64,000 nucleotides of DNA from Alkalibacterium subtropicum (GCF_900112455.1 NZ_FOLT01000001.1:62001-126000); one strand, 5' to 3'. Positions 27,577 to 37,849 are shown, counted from the first letter of the stretch. Notes: a model not told the origin generated them from the sequence alone. Translations and numbers: made by a program.

Positions 27577-27951
27577 ATGATGAACGATAATTTGGCTAGA
27601 CAGTTCGTGAATGAAGTTCAGCCGATAGAACAGCCGAAAACGAACGAAACGAGAGAGAGTAAAAAAAGACTACATAAAAAAGGACTGACCCGCATGGAGA
27701 TGGCGGTGAGCAGTCTGTTTGGAGTTGTTCTTTTCGGCATGGCCGTGGGGCATATCGCCTTATCCATGCAGGTATCAACAACGAACAGAAGTATCCAGGA
27801 TATAGAAGCACAGGCCGCGATGGTACAAGTGGAGAACAGTAATTTTGAACAGAATGTTCAGGAGCTCTCACGCTATGACCGTGTATATTCTATTGCTAAA
27901 GAAAATGATCTTAAGATGAATGAAGAACAGATCAGGAATGTATTTAAATGA
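27577..27951 (+). CDS. ftsL: cell division protein FtsL
   Basis: A 124 aa bitopic membrane protein of the divisome: a cytoplasmic basic N-terminus (about 1-45), one transmembrane helix (about 46-68) and an extracellular coiled coil. It forms a complex with DivIB and DivIC. Primary sequence is weakly conserved, so the call rests on size, topology and position between rsmH and pbpB. ATG 27577 or 27580 follows aaggagaagg. It overlaps pbpB by 4 bp (ATGA). Confidence 0.92.
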   Translation: MMNDNLARQFVNEVQPIEQPKTNETRESKKRLHKKGLTRMEMAVSSLFGVVLFGMAVGHIALSMQVSTTNRSIQDIEAQAAMVQVENSNFEQNVQELSRYDRVYSIAKENDLKMNEEQIRNVFK

Positions 27952-30122
27952 AACAGATAAAGAGAAAACTAAAAGAATCGAATCCCTTTCGTAATAGAAA
28001 ATATATAGCGATCATGCTGTATATTTTTTGTTTTATATTGTTTCTCGGTGTTTTCTCGCGTTTTGCATGGATAATGGTTACAGGAGAAGTCAATGGCGAA
28101 AATCTCGTATCGAACGTGCACAAGCTATACACCCGTAACAAGACTCTGCAAGCCAACCGTGGAACGATATACGATTCCAGCGGCAATCCGATTGCAATGG
28201 ATGCCAATTCTTATAAGATGATTGCTGTTTTGACTGATGAATGGTCTACACCAAAGCGCCCGATTCACATTCAGGAACCGGAAGCCGTTGCAGAAGTGTT
28301 GGCGAGACATTTATCAATGAGTGAAGAAAATCTGCTCGACAGACTGACTATGGATAATAGTCAAGTAGAGTTTGGCACTGTAGGAAGAAATCTGACGTAT
28401 GAAATAGTCAGTGCGATCGAAGAAGATCTGGAAAATGCAGAACTGACAGGGATCACTTTTGAAGAGAAAAAAAGCAGACTCTATCCCAACGGTATATTTG
28501 CTTCACATACGATAGGATTGGCCCAGAGAGATACTGATGATCCAGAGGACCAGTCTCTTACAGGCGTGATGGGACTGGAAAAAGAATTTGATGAGATATT
28601 GAGCGGTGAAGATGGATGGATCGAATATCAGAGAGACCGCTTCGGTTATGTCATTCCGAATCAGGATATCGAAGAAGTAATGCCGACTGATGGAAAGGAT
28701 ATTCAGTTGACTCTGGATAGACGTATGCAGATTTTTCTTGAAAGCATCGTGGGAGATGTCAGCGAGGAGCATACACCAGAAGTCCTCACAGCCACGCTGA
28801 TGCATGCCAAGACAGGTGAAATACTTGCAACTACGCAGCGTCCGACATTTAACGGGACGACAAAAGAAGGTATAGCTCAGACCTGGCAGAATTATCTGAC
28901 AGAGTATACGTTCGATCCGGGATCGACGATGAAGGTGCTGACCTTGGCTTCTGCGATTCAGGAAGGAACGTTCAGACCTTATGATTACTACAAGTCAGGT
29001 AAGATTCAAATCGGCGGGGGGACAGTTCATGATGTGAAACCGGAAGGCTGGGGGAACATCTCCTATCTAGAGGGACTGGCTCGTTCCAGTAACGTAGCTT
29101 TTGTGCATCAAGTGCAGGAGATGGGTTTTGAAACATGGAAAAAACACCTGGACAGTTACGGCTTCGGTCAAAAGACAGGTATATCCTTGCCCAATGAATA
29201 CAGCGGAGCAAACCCTTATGGCGGAGATTTGCAAAGGGCCAACACTTCGTTTGGCCAGGGGATCTCTGTAACACCTGTTCAGATGCTTCGTGCGTTTTCT
29301 TCCATTACTAATGAAGGGAATATGGTCGAGCCGCATTTAGTGAAAAAAGTCATAGATAAAGAGAGTGGTGAAGAAGAAGTATTCGAATCGTCAGAAACAA
29401 GCACTTTGATATCTGAAGAAACCGCCGCTCAAACACTTGAATATTTGACCGAAACAGTGTACAGTGACGTAGGTACAGCCAGAGGTTATGCAGTGGAAGG
29501 TTTTGAAATAGCAGCGAAAACTGGGACTGCCCAGATGATAGGAGAAAATGGCCGTTACTTGTCCGGAGGCTCGAATTATGTGTACTCTGTTGTAGGTATG
29601 GCCCCGGTAGAAGATCCTGAACTCATTTTCTATGTGACTGTTCAGCAGCCTGTTCTGAACGGAGCTGGACATGGCAGTCAGGTTGTTCAGAAGGTTTTTA
29701 ATCCGGTAATGAAACGGGCGCTGGAGTACTATTCTGCTGAAGAACTGGACAGTGATTTTGAAGAAACATTTGAATCGATGGAGAATCTCATTCAACAGAG
29801 CACGCAATCGGTTATTGAAAAATTAAGCGATGCAGGGAAAACATTCAGTATTATAGGATCGGGAGATACGATCGTACAGCAGCATCCCATCGCCGATTCA
29901 GAGTTGAGTGATTCGGACAGGATCATGCTGATGACCAACGGTGCAATGACATTACCTGATTTAACTGGCTGGCCTAAGAGTGATGTGCTGAAACTATCAG
30001 AACTGACAGGCGTTGAAGTAACGATTGAAGGGGAAGGGTTTGTCGATTCACAAAACCTCCCACCTCAGTCTTTTATAGAAAGCGAATCGAAACTTACGGT
30101 GATTTTATCACCGAACGACTAA
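27948..30122 (+). CDS. pbpB: division penicillin-binding protein 2B (class B, PASTA)
   Basis: Septal transpeptidase, the FtsI-equivalent partner of FtsW. The 724 aa protein has an N-terminal transmembrane helix (about 20-42), a dimerisation domain, and a transpeptidase domain with active Ser326 in STMK (326-329), SSN at 380-382 and KTG at 524-526. Two C-terminal PASTA repeats follow (about 595-655 and 660-724), the usual Firmicute PBP2B/2x layout. It follows ftsL with an ATGA overlap and precedes mraY by 27 bp. Confidence 0.96.
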   Translation: MKQIKRKLKESNPFRNRKYIAIMLYIFCFILFLGVFSRFAWIMVTGEVNGENLVSNVHKLYTRNKTLQANRGTIYDSSGNPIAMDANSYKMIAVLTDEWSTPKRPIHIQEPEAVAEVLARHLSMSEENLLDRLTMDNSQVEFGTVGRNLTYEIVSAIEEDLENAELTGITFEEKKSRLYPNGIFASHTIGLAQRDTDDPEDQSLTGVMGLEKEFDEILSGEDGWIEYQRDRFGYVIPNQDIEEVMPTDGKDIQLTLDRRMQIFLESIVGDVSEEHTPEVLTATLMHAKTGEILATTQRPTFNGTTKEGIAQTWQNYLTEYTFDPGSTMKVLTLASAIQEGTFRPYDYYKSGKIQIGGGTVHDVKPEGWGNISYLEGLARSSNVAFVHQVQEMGFETWKKHLDSYGFGQKTGISLPNEYSGANPYGGDLQRANTSFGQGISVTPVQMLRAFSSITNEGNMVEPHLVKKVIDKESGEEEVFESSETSTLISEETAAQTLEYLTETVYSDVGTARGYAVEGFEIAAKTGTAQMIGENGRYLSGGSNYVYSVVGMAPVEDPELIFYVTVQQPVLNGAGHGSQVVQKVFNPVMKRALEYYSAEELDSDFEETFESMENLIQQSTQSVIEKLSDAGKTFSIIGSGDTIVQQHPIADSELSDSDRIMLMTNGAMTLPDLTGWPKSDVLKLSELTGVEVTIEGEGFVDSQNLPPQSFIESESKLTVILSPND

Positions 30123-30149
30123 TTTTATTGGAAAGAAAGGAAAAAAATA

Positions 30150-31112
30150 GTGCAGAGCATTCAATTACTCTATCCGCTTATTTTAAGTGGATCAATCGTC
30201 GCAGGTTTGACGCCTGTATTTATCAAGATTTTCAAAAAAAAGCAATTGGGGCAAACGACGCGTGGAGAAGGGCCTTCATGGCATGAGGTGAAATCAGGGA
30301 CCCCGACAATGGGCGGGATCTCTATCCTTATAGCCGTTTCGATTGCTGCGCTCCTCTTTGGTGCAATATTACCTGTCGACAGCTTGCTGGTCTTCCTGCT
30401 TACTTTCATATTGTTAATGTATGGAAGCATCGGCTTTATCGATGATTATATCAAAGTAATGATGAAGCGTAACCTGGGTCTGACCAGCCTTCAGAAACTG
30501 ATCGGACAAATAGCAGCAGCCGTGCTATTTTATGTCGGTGTTTCACAGATTTTGGACATTCAGAGTGTTGCTCTGCCTTTTGGAGCAGAATTGGAGTTAG
30601 GTTTCCTGTATGTCTTTTTCATACTCTTCTGGCTGGTCGGTTTTTCCAATGCAACAAACTTGACTGATGGTTTAGATGGGCTTCTGACCACCACAGGATT
30701 CATCGCTTATCTTAGTTACACAGTTATTGCCGTCATTCAAGAGCAGTATGAGGTGGCTGTTTTTACAAGTGCCATCCTGGGTGCTTTGATCGGATTCTTT
30801 CTGTTCAATAGAAAGCCAGCTCGGATATTCATGGGAGACGTTGGATCGCTTGCTCTGGGAGCAGGGTTAGCCGCCGTTTCGATAGTCTTGAATCAGGAAT
30901 GGACGCTGCTGCTGATTGGTCTTATATTTGTCGTAGAGACAGCAAGCGTCATGATGCAGGTGACATCATTTAAATTAACAGGCAAACGATTATTTAAGAT
31001 GAGTCCGATCCATCATCATTTTGAAATGGTGGGTTGGGGTGAATGGAAGATCGTCATTGTCTTTTCACTGATCACCCTGGGAGCTTCTCTTTTGACACTG
31101 CTGATTTTATAA
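30150..31112 (+). CDS. mraY: phospho-N-acetylmuramoyl-pentapeptide transferase
   Basis: Membrane enzyme forming lipid I from UDP-MurNAc-pentapeptide and undecaprenyl phosphate. The 320 aa product has about ten transmembrane helices and the family signatures GTPTMGG, FIDDYIK, NATNLTDGLDGL and MGDVGSLALG, with the conserved catalytic Asp residues. HHHFE lies near the C-terminus. It starts at GTG 30150 behind aaaggaaa. A hairpin terminator follows, so murD may need its own promoter or readthrough. Confidence 0.97.
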   Translation: MQSIQLLYPLILSGSIVAGLTPVFIKIFKKKQLGQTTRGEGPSWHEVKSGTPTMGGISILIAVSIAALLFGAILPVDSLLVFLLTFILLMYGSIGFIDDYIKVMMKRNLGLTSLQKLIGQIAAAVLFYVGVSQILDIQSVALPFGAELELGFLYVFFILFWLVGFSNATNLTDGLDGLLTTTGFIAYLSYTVIAVIQEQYEVAVFTSAILGALIGFFLFNRKPARIFMGDVGSLALGAGLAAVSIVLNQEWTLLLIGLIFVVETASVMMQVTSFKLTGKRLFKMSPIHHHFEMVGWGEWKIVIVFSLITLGASLLTLLIL

Positions 31113-31120
31113 AGAAATCA

Positions 31121-31156
31121 AAAACTGGTAGTAGTTTTTCTACTTCCAGTTTTTTT
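31121..31156 (+). terminator. terminator between mraY and murD
   Basis: Stem aaaactggtagtag / ctacttccagtttt with one mismatch, followed by a T run. It divides the dcw cluster into two transcription segments. Confidence 0.85.
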
Positions 31157-31210
31157 AAATTCACTGTACACTTATACATAGGTTAGTTATAAAGAATGAG
31201 GGGTTTTTTT

Positions 31211-32602
31211 ATGAAAAATAAAGAATATTTTAAAGATAAAACTGTTCTGGTTCTGGGACTTGCTGTTTCTGGTTATAATGCAGCGCTGCTGCTCGATCGG
31301 CTGGGGGCTGAAGTCATTGTCAATGATTTTAAAGATTTGAACGATAATAAAGAAGCTCAGAATTTAAAAAACAAAGGGATTGAAGTGATTTCTGGAGGCC
31401 ACCCTCTGGATATTCTGGATAGACCATTGGACTTTATTGTCAAAAATCCAGGCATTCCCTACTCTAATCCTCTGGTGAAGCAGGCTTTGCATAAAAAGAT
31501 AAAAATCATTACAGAAGTCGAACTGGCGTACTTAATATCTGAAAGCCCGATAATCGCCATTACAGGTACAAATGGTAAAACGACAACAACAATGATGATC
31601 GAAACGCTTTTAAATGAAAACCGCTCAAAAGGACGGGCTTATGCAGTGGGGAATATAGGTACCCCGGCCAGTCTGGTTGCTCAGGAGTCATCAGAAATCG
31701 ATGATTTAGTCATGGAAGTATCCAGTTTTCAGTTAATGGGGGTGGAAAAATTTCATCCTTCGATTGCGGTCATCACTAATATTTATTCTGCTCACTTGGA
31801 TTATCATAAAACACGTGATGAGTATGTGAATGCAAAGATGACCATCACAGAAAATCAGACAGATTCAGACTGCATCGTGTTTAATCGGGATCAAGAGGAG
31901 CTTACTGATCTAGTAACAAGTACATCGGAGGCAATGCTGGTTCCATTCTCACGAAAAAAGGAATTGAAAAGCGGCGCGTATATTAAAGACGAGATGATCG
32001 TGTTCAATGGTGAAGACGTCATGCCGACAGAAAAAGTGTTGATTCCAGGAGAACATAATTTGGAAAATGCACTCGCGGCAGTTGCTGTTGCAAAGCTTAA
32101 AGGTATGGATAACAGAGATATCCAATCAGCATTTGAACATTTTAACGGCGTTAAACATCGTATGCAGCTGGTAGACACAGTAAGTGGTAGAAGATTTTAT
32201 AATGATTCAAAAGCAACGAATTCATTAGCGACGATTCATGCCTTGGAAGGTTTTACAGATCCTGTCATTCTGGTTGCAGGGGGACTGGACAGAAAAGAAT
32301 CACTTGATGATTTGATCCCTCTATTGAAGGAACATGTTAAAGCTATTGTAACGTTCGGAGAAACAAAGCAGCAGATGGCCGAAGTAGCGAGAAAAGCTGA
32401 TATCGAAACTATTATAGTTGCAGATACGGTACCTGAGGCAACCCGGCAAGCATTTGAAACTAGTGAAAATGGAGACGTCATATTACTGTCGCCCGCTTGT
32501 GCAAGCTGGGATCAGTATGGAAATTTTGAAGAACGTGGAAATGACTTCATTCAAACTGTCACAGAAATCGATCAGTCAGTCAAAGGGGGGCTAAGCACTT
32601 AG
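31211..32602 (+). CDS. murD: UDP-N-acetylmuramoylalanine-D-glutamate ligase
   Basis: Adds D-glutamate to UDP-MurNAc-L-alanine. The 463 aa protein shows an N-terminal Rossmann-like domain, the Mur ligase P-loop GTNGKTTT at 119-126, the central NIYSAHLDYH motif and the C-terminal domain with NDSKATN. ATG 31211 with agggg 7 nt upstream is favoured over ATG 31196, which precedes that site. murG starts 11 bp after the stop. Confidence 0.97.
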   Translation: MKNKEYFKDKTVLVLGLAVSGYNAALLLDRLGAEVIVNDFKDLNDNKEAQNLKNKGIEVISGGHPLDILDRPLDFIVKNPGIPYSNPLVKQALHKKIKIITEVELAYLISESPIIAITGTNGKTTTTMMIETLLNENRSKGRAYAVGNIGTPASLVAQESSEIDDLVMEVSSFQLMGVEKFHPSIAVITNIYSAHLDYHKTRDEYVNAKMTITENQTDSDCIVFNRDQEELTDLVTSTSEAMLVPFSRKKELKSGAYIKDEMIVFNGEDVMPTEKVLIPGEHNLENALAAVAVAKLKGMDNRDIQSAFEHFNGVKHRMQLVDTVSGRRFYNDSKATNSLATIHALEGFTDPVILVAGGLDRKESLDDLIPLLKEHVKAIVTFGETKQQMAEVARKADIETIIVADTVPEATRQAFETSENGDVILLSPACASWDQYGNFEERGNDFIQTVTEIDQSVKGGLST

Positions 32603-32613
32603 GTGCGAACAGG

Positions 32614-33750
32614 ATGAAAATATTAGTTACAGGTGGGGGCACGGGCGGTCATATCTACCCTGCTCTAGCATTGATGAACAGGATGAAAGAACTCGATAAC
32701 ACAGCTGAGATTTTATATGTCGGGACACATCGCGGACTGGAAAGTACGATTGTACCTGAACAGGGATATATGTTTGAACCGTTGAAAGTAGAGGGGTTTA
32801 AAAGAGATATAAGTTTCAAGGGTGTAGTGTATAATCTGAATACAGTGAAACTTTTTCTATCCTCTGTATTTAAAGCCAAGAAACTAGTCAAACGGTTTGA
32901 TCCTGATGTCGTTATCGGCACCGGAGGCTATGTCAGTGCACCCGTATGTTATGCCGCGGCTAAATTAAATGTGCCGACCCTCATCCATGAACAGAATAGT
33001 GTGGTCGGTTTGACGAATAAATTTCTTGCTAGACACGTATCCAAGATCGCTATCTGTTTTGAAGAAGCACGTGAACAGTTCGGTCCCAATAAAGACAAAG
33101 TGGTCTATACCGGAAATCCCCGCGCGCAGGAAGTCGCAGGATTAGTGAAAACAGACATTTTGAAAGACTATGATTTAGACCCAGATAAACCGACCGTCCT
33201 GATTTTTGGGGGAAGCCGGGGGGCTTTTAAAATAAATGAGACGATACTGGACAGTGGGGCTGATTTAATAAGAAAGCCATATCAGATCTTATTTATCACC
33301 GGGAAACATCATCATAAATCCATCATGGAAAAATGGCATAACGCTGCTTTTGCCTCGGACCAAGAATCAGGTAACGTAAAAATCGTTCCTTACATCAATA
33401 ACTTACCAGAAGTTTTTGCCGCGGTTTCTCTGGTTGTTTCAAGGAGCGGGGCCACGACGCTTGCCGAACTGACGGCGTTAGGGATACCGAGTATACTGAT
33501 CCCGAGCCCGAACGTAACAGAAGATCATCAGACAAAAAACGCCAAAAGTCTTGCAGACAAGGGGGCTGCGTTTATGCTGACAGAATCGGAACTGAGGTCG
33601 GAAGTTCTGATCGATAAAATCGATCAGCTGATGACCGACAAGTATAAAAGAGATGAAATGGGTCAGGCATCAAGAGCATTAGGTAAACCTAATGCCTCAG
33701 ATTTGATTATCGAGACGATTTTAAAACTGTTGAAAAGCGAGCTAACTTAG
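32614..33750 (+). CDS. murG: lipid II synthase, UDP-GlcNAc transferase MurG
   Basis: Peripheral membrane glycosyltransferase that converts lipid I to lipid II. The 378 aa length is slightly longer than usual. GGGTGGH is at residues 7-13, HEQNSVVGLTNKFLA is in the acceptor domain, and SRSGATTLAE with the following Pro-Ser/Asn-Val loop forms the UDP-GlcNAc site. It lies directly downstream of murD, with no ftsW between them, as in enterococci, streptococci and relatives. Confidence 0.97.
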   Translation: MKILVTGGGTGGHIYPALALMNRMKELDNTAEILYVGTHRGLESTIVPEQGYMFEPLKVEGFKRDISFKGVVYNLNTVKLFLSSVFKAKKLVKRFDPDVVIGTGGYVSAPVCYAAAKLNVPTLIHEQNSVVGLTNKFLARHVSKIAICFEEAREQFGPNKDKVVYTGNPRAQEVAGLVKTDILKDYDLDPDKPTVLIFGGSRGAFKINETILDSGADLIRKPYQILFITGKHHHKSIMEKWHNAAFASDQESGNVKIVPYINNLPEVFAAVSLVVSRSGATTLAELTALGIPSILIPSPNVTEDHQTKNAKSLADKGAAFMLTESELRSEVLIDKIDQLMTDKYKRDEMGQASRALGKPNASDLIIETILKLLKSELT

Positions 33751-33761
33751 GAGATAGAACA

Positions 33762-34568
33762 ATGAGTAAGAAAGAGCAGAATCTCATAAAAACTGAAAAC
33801 GGGAAAGCTGTTCCTGACTCTACTGGGGCTGATGTGAAGAATGACAAAAGAAGGCTGATGAAGTGGGGGCTCGTTGTCACGCTCTTTGTAACTGCGGCGC
33901 TTCTCTCACTCTATTTCGTCAGCCCCTATCGTTTGATCGAAAATATTTCTGTTTCGGGATCAGAGGAAGTTTATGACCAGGCGGTCCTTGACTCGAGCGG
34001 CTTAAGTTCAGGTCAGTCTATCTGGGAAAATTATTTGAATAGAAACGAGATAGAAGAGCGGATATTGGAAGCTAACCCGCAGGTCAAAAAGGCGGAAGTA
34101 GCATTGACGGGCATGCAGACTTTTACTATTACGATCGAAGAATATAGTACGGTCGCTTACTTGTCCAATGATAATTCGTACAAAAAGATACTGGAAAATG
34201 GAGATATCTTAAATGAGACTGTGCCCCGTATCCATTCCAGTCAGCCCATACTTAACGATTTCGAAGAAGGTCGGCCGCTGGAAAAGATAATCGTCGAGTA
34301 TGAAAAAGTGGATGAAGAGGTTAAGGCTCTAATTTCCGAAATCGACTTTTTGAATAATGAACGGAACAGACTGCTGGTTCGTGTCTTTATGAATGATGGG
34401 AATGAAGTGCTTGTGAATGTCCCAAATTTTTCGGATCGGTTAAATTATTATCAGGGAATGAAAGAGGCTGTTGAAAATAGAAAGGGCCTATTCGATTTGG
34501 AAGCAGGAGCTTACTTTATTCCGTTTTCCACTGAGGAAGAGTCTGAAAAAATAGAAGATTTCGAGTAA
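33762..34568 (+). CDS. divIB: cell division protein DivIB/FtsQ
   Basis: A bitopic divisome protein of 268 aa. A cytoplasmic hydrophilic N-terminus (about 1-34) is followed by a transmembrane helix (about 35-53), a POTRA domain beginning YRLIENISVSGSEEVYD, the FtsQ/DivIB beta domain and a short acidic tail. It partners FtsL and DivIC. ATG 33762 follows taggaga. It is terminated by a hairpin before ftsA. Confidence 0.94.
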   Translation: MSKKEQNLIKTENGKAVPDSTGADVKNDKRRLMKWGLVVTLFVTAALLSLYFVSPYRLIENISVSGSEEVYDQAVLDSSGLSSGQSIWENYLNRNEIEERILEANPQVKKAEVALTGMQTFTITIEEYSTVAYLSNDNSYKKILENGDILNETVPRIHSSQPILNDFEEGRPLEKIIVEYEKVDEEVKALISEIDFLNNERNRLLVRVFMNDGNEVLVNVPNFSDRLNYYQGMKEAVENRKGLFDLEAGAYFIPFSTEEESEKIEDFE

Positions 34569-34608
34569 AAAGCAAGGGTGGACAACTTGATTCACTCTTG
34601 CTTTTTTT
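34568..34608 (+). terminator. terminator after divIB
   Basis: Stem aaaagcaagggtg / cactcttgctttt (one wobble) followed by T7. Confidence 0.9.
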
Positions 34609-34654
34609 ATGTATACAGGTCATTTTCCTTTGTTACATAAAAGTAATCGAAAAA

Positions 34655-34707
34655 TACTGATAAATCAGTAAACACTCTTCATTATAGTTGTCATTTTATG
34701 GTAAAAT
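34655..34707 (+). promoter_or_regulatory. palindrome and extended -10 upstream of ftsA
   Basis: TACTGATAAATCAGTA (34655-34670) has 7-bp arms around two bases. It is followed by a TATGG-TAAAAT extended -10 (TAAAAT at 34702-34707) without a good -35. The palindrome sits around -45 to -60 relative to a start from that -10. It may bind an activator; the factor is unknown. Confidence 0.45.
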
Positions 34708-34793
34708 GAATTGGAGTAATAACTTTAAAAAAAATATAATCTTTAAAAGACAATATGAACAGTAAGATATTGAAGATAGGAGGTTTCAATAAA

Positions 34794-36104
34794 TTGAAAA
34801 ATGGTGTTTATACAAGTTTGGATATTGGAACCACTTCAATTAAAGTCATTGTTTCTGAAGTATTGAATGGTCAGATGAATGTTATTGGAGTTGGAAGTGA
34901 ACGAACAAACGGTATAAGTAAAGGCTTGATTATTGACATAGATGAAACAGCCCAGTCGATCAGAAAGGCTGTGAATCAAGCTGAAGAAAAAGCTGGGGTG
35001 ACGATCGATTCTCTGATCGTAGGCGTACCTGCATTAAATATTGAAATCAATCCCTTTCATGTAAATGCTGATGTCTCTAGCGCCAACCAGGAAGTCAATG
35101 ATGAAGTGATTGGAAATATGGTCAAACAGATCCGCGAGAAAAAAGTTTCCTCGGACCAGACACTTTTATCAGTCATGATCGAGGAATTTATTGTAGATGG
35201 TTTTGACGGAATCAAGGATCCGAGGAAAATGGTCGGAAATCAGGTCGAGTGTTACGGTACCGCACTAACTGTATCAAAAACTGTCCTGCACAACATTAAA
35301 AAAAGTGTGAATAATGCAGGATATGCTGTTGAGGATCTGCTCTTTCAGCCTAAAGCAATGGCTGAGCTGATAATGTCTGAAGATGAAAGACGCTTCGGCA
35401 CCATACAGATAGATTTAGGAGGCGGACAGGCAACTGTTTCCGCTGTTCATGATCAGCAGGTGAAGTTTTCCAGCATGATCAAAGAGGGCGGATCGAATAT
35501 CACGAAAGATATTTCAGTCGTCTTGAATACCTCAATGAAAAATGCGGAAAAAATCAAAAGAGAAGTCGGTTACGGTTTTATTGATGACGAGGCTTTAGAA
35601 AATGATCAGTCTATATCAATAGACGTCGTGGGACAGGATCAGACAGTCCAGGTCAAAGAATCGTATATTGCTGAAATCATTGAAGCTAGATTAGCTCAGA
35701 TATTCGAACAGATCAAAATAGAGCTTGATGAAATCGGGGCGCTGGAACTTCCTGGAGGAATTATTCTGACTGGCGGGACATCAGCGATCCCCAGAATAGA
35801 AGAGTTGGCTGAAGAGATTTTTAATGTTCATGTGAAGAAATATGTCCCTGACTTTATGGGGGTACGCTATCCTTCATTTACGAATGCGATCTCGTTAGTC
35901 CACTACAAAGCAAACATGGATGATGTCCATGAAGTGATGAATCATTATGTGTTATTCGATGAAGAGCAACCGTCTCAGAATATAGTTAAAAATCAGGATA
36001 CAACTCCTGTGCAGGCGAATGCTAAACCGAATAAAACCAGTGATGCAAACAGTGAAACTTTTATAGATAAAATCAGACATTTCTTAACGCATTTCTTTGA
36101 TTAA
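34794..36104 (+). CDS. ftsA: cell division protein FtsA
   Basis: Actin-like membrane tether for FtsZ. The 436 aa protein has the phosphate loop SLDIGTTSIKVIV near the N-terminus, the SHS2 domain, phosphate-2 motif IQIDLGGGQATVS, and adenosine motif LPGGIILTGG. A variable linker of about 40 residues ends in a probable amphipathic targeting helix. I prefer TTG 34794 with the strong taggaggt site; ATG 34755 would add 13 residues but has no ribosome site. ftsZ follows after 33 bp. Confidence 0.94.
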   Translation: MKNGVYTSLDIGTTSIKVIVSEVLNGQMNVIGVGSERTNGISKGLIIDIDETAQSIRKAVNQAEEKAGVTIDSLIVGVPALNIEINPFHVNADVSSANQEVNDEVIGNMVKQIREKKVSSDQTLLSVMIEEFIVDGFDGIKDPRKMVGNQVECYGTALTVSKTVLHNIKKSVNNAGYAVEDLLFQPKAMAELIMSEDERRFGTIQIDLGGGQATVSAVHDQQVKFSSMIKEGGSNITKDISVVLNTSMKNAEKIKREVGYGFIDDEALENDQSISIDVVGQDQTVQVKESYIAEIIEARLAQIFEQIKIELDEIGALELPGGIILTGGTSAIPRIEELAEEIFNVHVKKYVPDFMGVRYPSFTNAISLVHYKANMDDVHEVMNHYVLFDEEQPSQNIVKNQDTTPVQANAKPNKTSDANSETFIDKIRHFLTHFFD

Positions 36105-36137
36105 TAACTTATATTTTCTACAGGAGGATAAAATAGT

Positions 36138-37358
36138 ATGGATTTAGAATTTGATTCTTTTGCTGCAAATGGAGCAAAATTAAAAGTAATTGGTGTTGGT
36201 GGAGCAGGTGGTAATGCCGTCAATCGTATGATCGAGGATGGCGTCCAGGGTGTTGAATTTATTGTAGCAAATACAGATCTGCAGGCTCTGGATATGATGA
36301 GTGCAGAAACAAAGATTCAGCTCGGGCCAAAATTGACGCGCGGACTGGGTGCCGGTGCCAATCCGGAAGTTGGAAGGAAATCTGCTGAAGAAAGCGAAGA
36401 AGCCATTGCTGAAGCGTTAAGCGGAGCTGATATGGTCTTTGTGACGGCCGGCATGGGCGGCGGAACGGGTACTGGTGCAGCTGGTATCGTAGCGAGAATC
36501 GCGAAGGAACAAGGTGCATTGACGGTCGGTGTGATCACTCGACCATTTACATTTGAAGGACCTAAAAAGGGACGGTTTGCTGCAGAAGGCATTGCTTCCA
36601 TGCGCGAACACGTAGACACGTTAGTCACGATTTCAAACAACCGTCTGCTTGAAATCGTCGACAAGAAAACGCCGATGATGGAAGCTTTCAGGGAAGCCGA
36701 TAATGTTCTGCGACAAGGCGTCCAGGGAATCTCTGACTTGATCACGAATCCCGGCTATGTAAACCTGGACTTTGCTGATGTCAAAACAGTTATGGAAAAT
36801 CAGGGTTCAGCCTTGATGGGGATCGGAACAGCTACGGGAGAAAACAGAACAGCAGAAGCGACTAAAAAAGCTATCTCTTCTCCATTGCTGGAAGTCTCTC
36901 TGGACGGAGCCGAAAACGTACTGTTAAATATTACAGGCGGGTCCGACTTGACACTGTTTGAAGCACAAGATGCTTCTGATATCGTATCAGCCGCCGCAAC
37001 AAATGAAGTGAACATTATTTTTGGTACATCAGTCAATGAAGAACTGGGCGATGAAGTCGTGGTCACCGTTATTGCTACAGGGATCGATCCAGAAAAACGA
37101 GGATCTCAGTCAAAACAGACAAAACAGAAATCAGCGAGACAGACCCCCGCTTCTAATAAAGAAAAAGATCCCTTCGGCAACTGGGATATCCGCAAAGAAC
37201 CAAATCTCAGAGATCGACACAATGCAGACTTAGATGAAAAAGCTGAAAGCAAATCAGATTCATCTAAAAATCTCTTTGATCGTGAAGATTCAGCAGAAGA
37301 TAGATCTAATGATGAGGAAATGGATACACCGCCTTTCTTTAGAAGAAGACGCAAATAG
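36138..37358 (+). CDS. ftsZ: cell division protein FtsZ
   Basis: Tubulin-like GTPase forming the Z ring. The 406 aa protein carries the GTP signature GGGTGTGAAG at 107-116, and the T7-loop region follows around 200-215. A polar, unstructured C-terminal linker (about 320-395) ends in the conserved peptide [11 protein letters not shown], the docking site for FtsA, SepF and EzrA, all encoded in this window. ATG 36138 follows aggagga. Confidence 0.98.
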   Translation: MDLEFDSFAANGAKLKVIGVGGAGGNAVNRMIEDGVQGVEFIVANTDLQALDMMSAETKIQLGPKLTRGLGAGANPEVGRKSAEESEEAIAEALSGADMVFVTAGMGGGTGTGAAGIVARIAKEQGALTVGVITRPFTFEGPKKGRFAAEGIASMREHVDTLVTISNNRLLEIVDKKTPMMEAFREADNVLRQGVQGISDLITNPGYVNLDFADVKTVMENQGSALMGIGTATGENRTAEATKKAISSPLLEVSLDGAENVLLNITGGSDLTLFEAQDASDIVSAAATNEVNIIFGTSVNEELGDEVVVTVIATGIDPEKRGSQSKQTKQKSARQTPASNKEKDPFGNWDIRKEPNLRDRHNADLDEKAESKSDSSKNLFDREDSAEDRSNDEEMDTPPFFRRRRK

Positions 37359-37381
37359 GTCACTAGAAAGGAAGAGTATAA

Positions 37382-37849
37382 ATGAGTTTAAAGGATAAAT
37401 TCAATGATTATTTTTCTCTGAACGATACAGACGATGACATGGAATATGAGACATCAGTCATGCCACCTGAAAAAGAGACGAAGAAGTCATCAGCTCCTTT
37501 AGCAGCATCGGGCAACAAAAAAGTCAGCCATAAAGGAACTAATCAAAATATTGTAGCAATCAATCAGCAGCAGGCTATAAAAAAACCTAGAATCAAAGTG
37601 GTTGAACCTCGTTTATACTCTGAAGTTCAATCAATTGCTGATATTTTGCTGAACAATCAGTCTGTCATTCTGAATTTCAGAAGAATGGAAAAAGAACAGG
37701 CCAAGCAAATGCTTGATTTCTTAATGGGAACGACATATGCCATTAAAGGAGATATCCAACGGTTAGGTGAAGAAATATTTATCTGTACACCGCAGTCATT
37801 TGAAGTCGATGGTTCAGAACTGCAGGTATTAAAAAATACTGATTTTTAA
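37382..37849 (+). CDS. sepF: cell division protein SepF
   Basis: Membrane-associated FtsZ-bundling protein of 155 aa. The N-terminal amphipathic helix (MSLKDKFNDYF) would anchor it; a charged linker (about 15-75) leads to the C-terminal SepF domain with the typical ILLNNQSVILNFRRM and GTTYAIKGDIQRLGEEIFICTP segments. It starts 23 bp after ftsZ and heads the ylm block. Confidence 0.96.
   Translation: MSLKDKFNDYFSLNDTDDDMEYETSVMPPEKETKKSSAPLAASGNKKVSHKGTNQNIVAINQQQAIKKPRIKVVEPRLYSEVQSIADILLNNQSVILNFRRMEKEQAKQMLDFLMGTTYAIKGDIQRLGEEIFICTPQSFEVDGSELQVLKNTDF

Noticed and set aside
36317-36745. 142-codon minus-strand frame opposite ftsZ
   Set aside because: Antisense shadow caused by the codon bias of ftsZ; composition dominated by Ala/Ser/Pro and no ribosome site.
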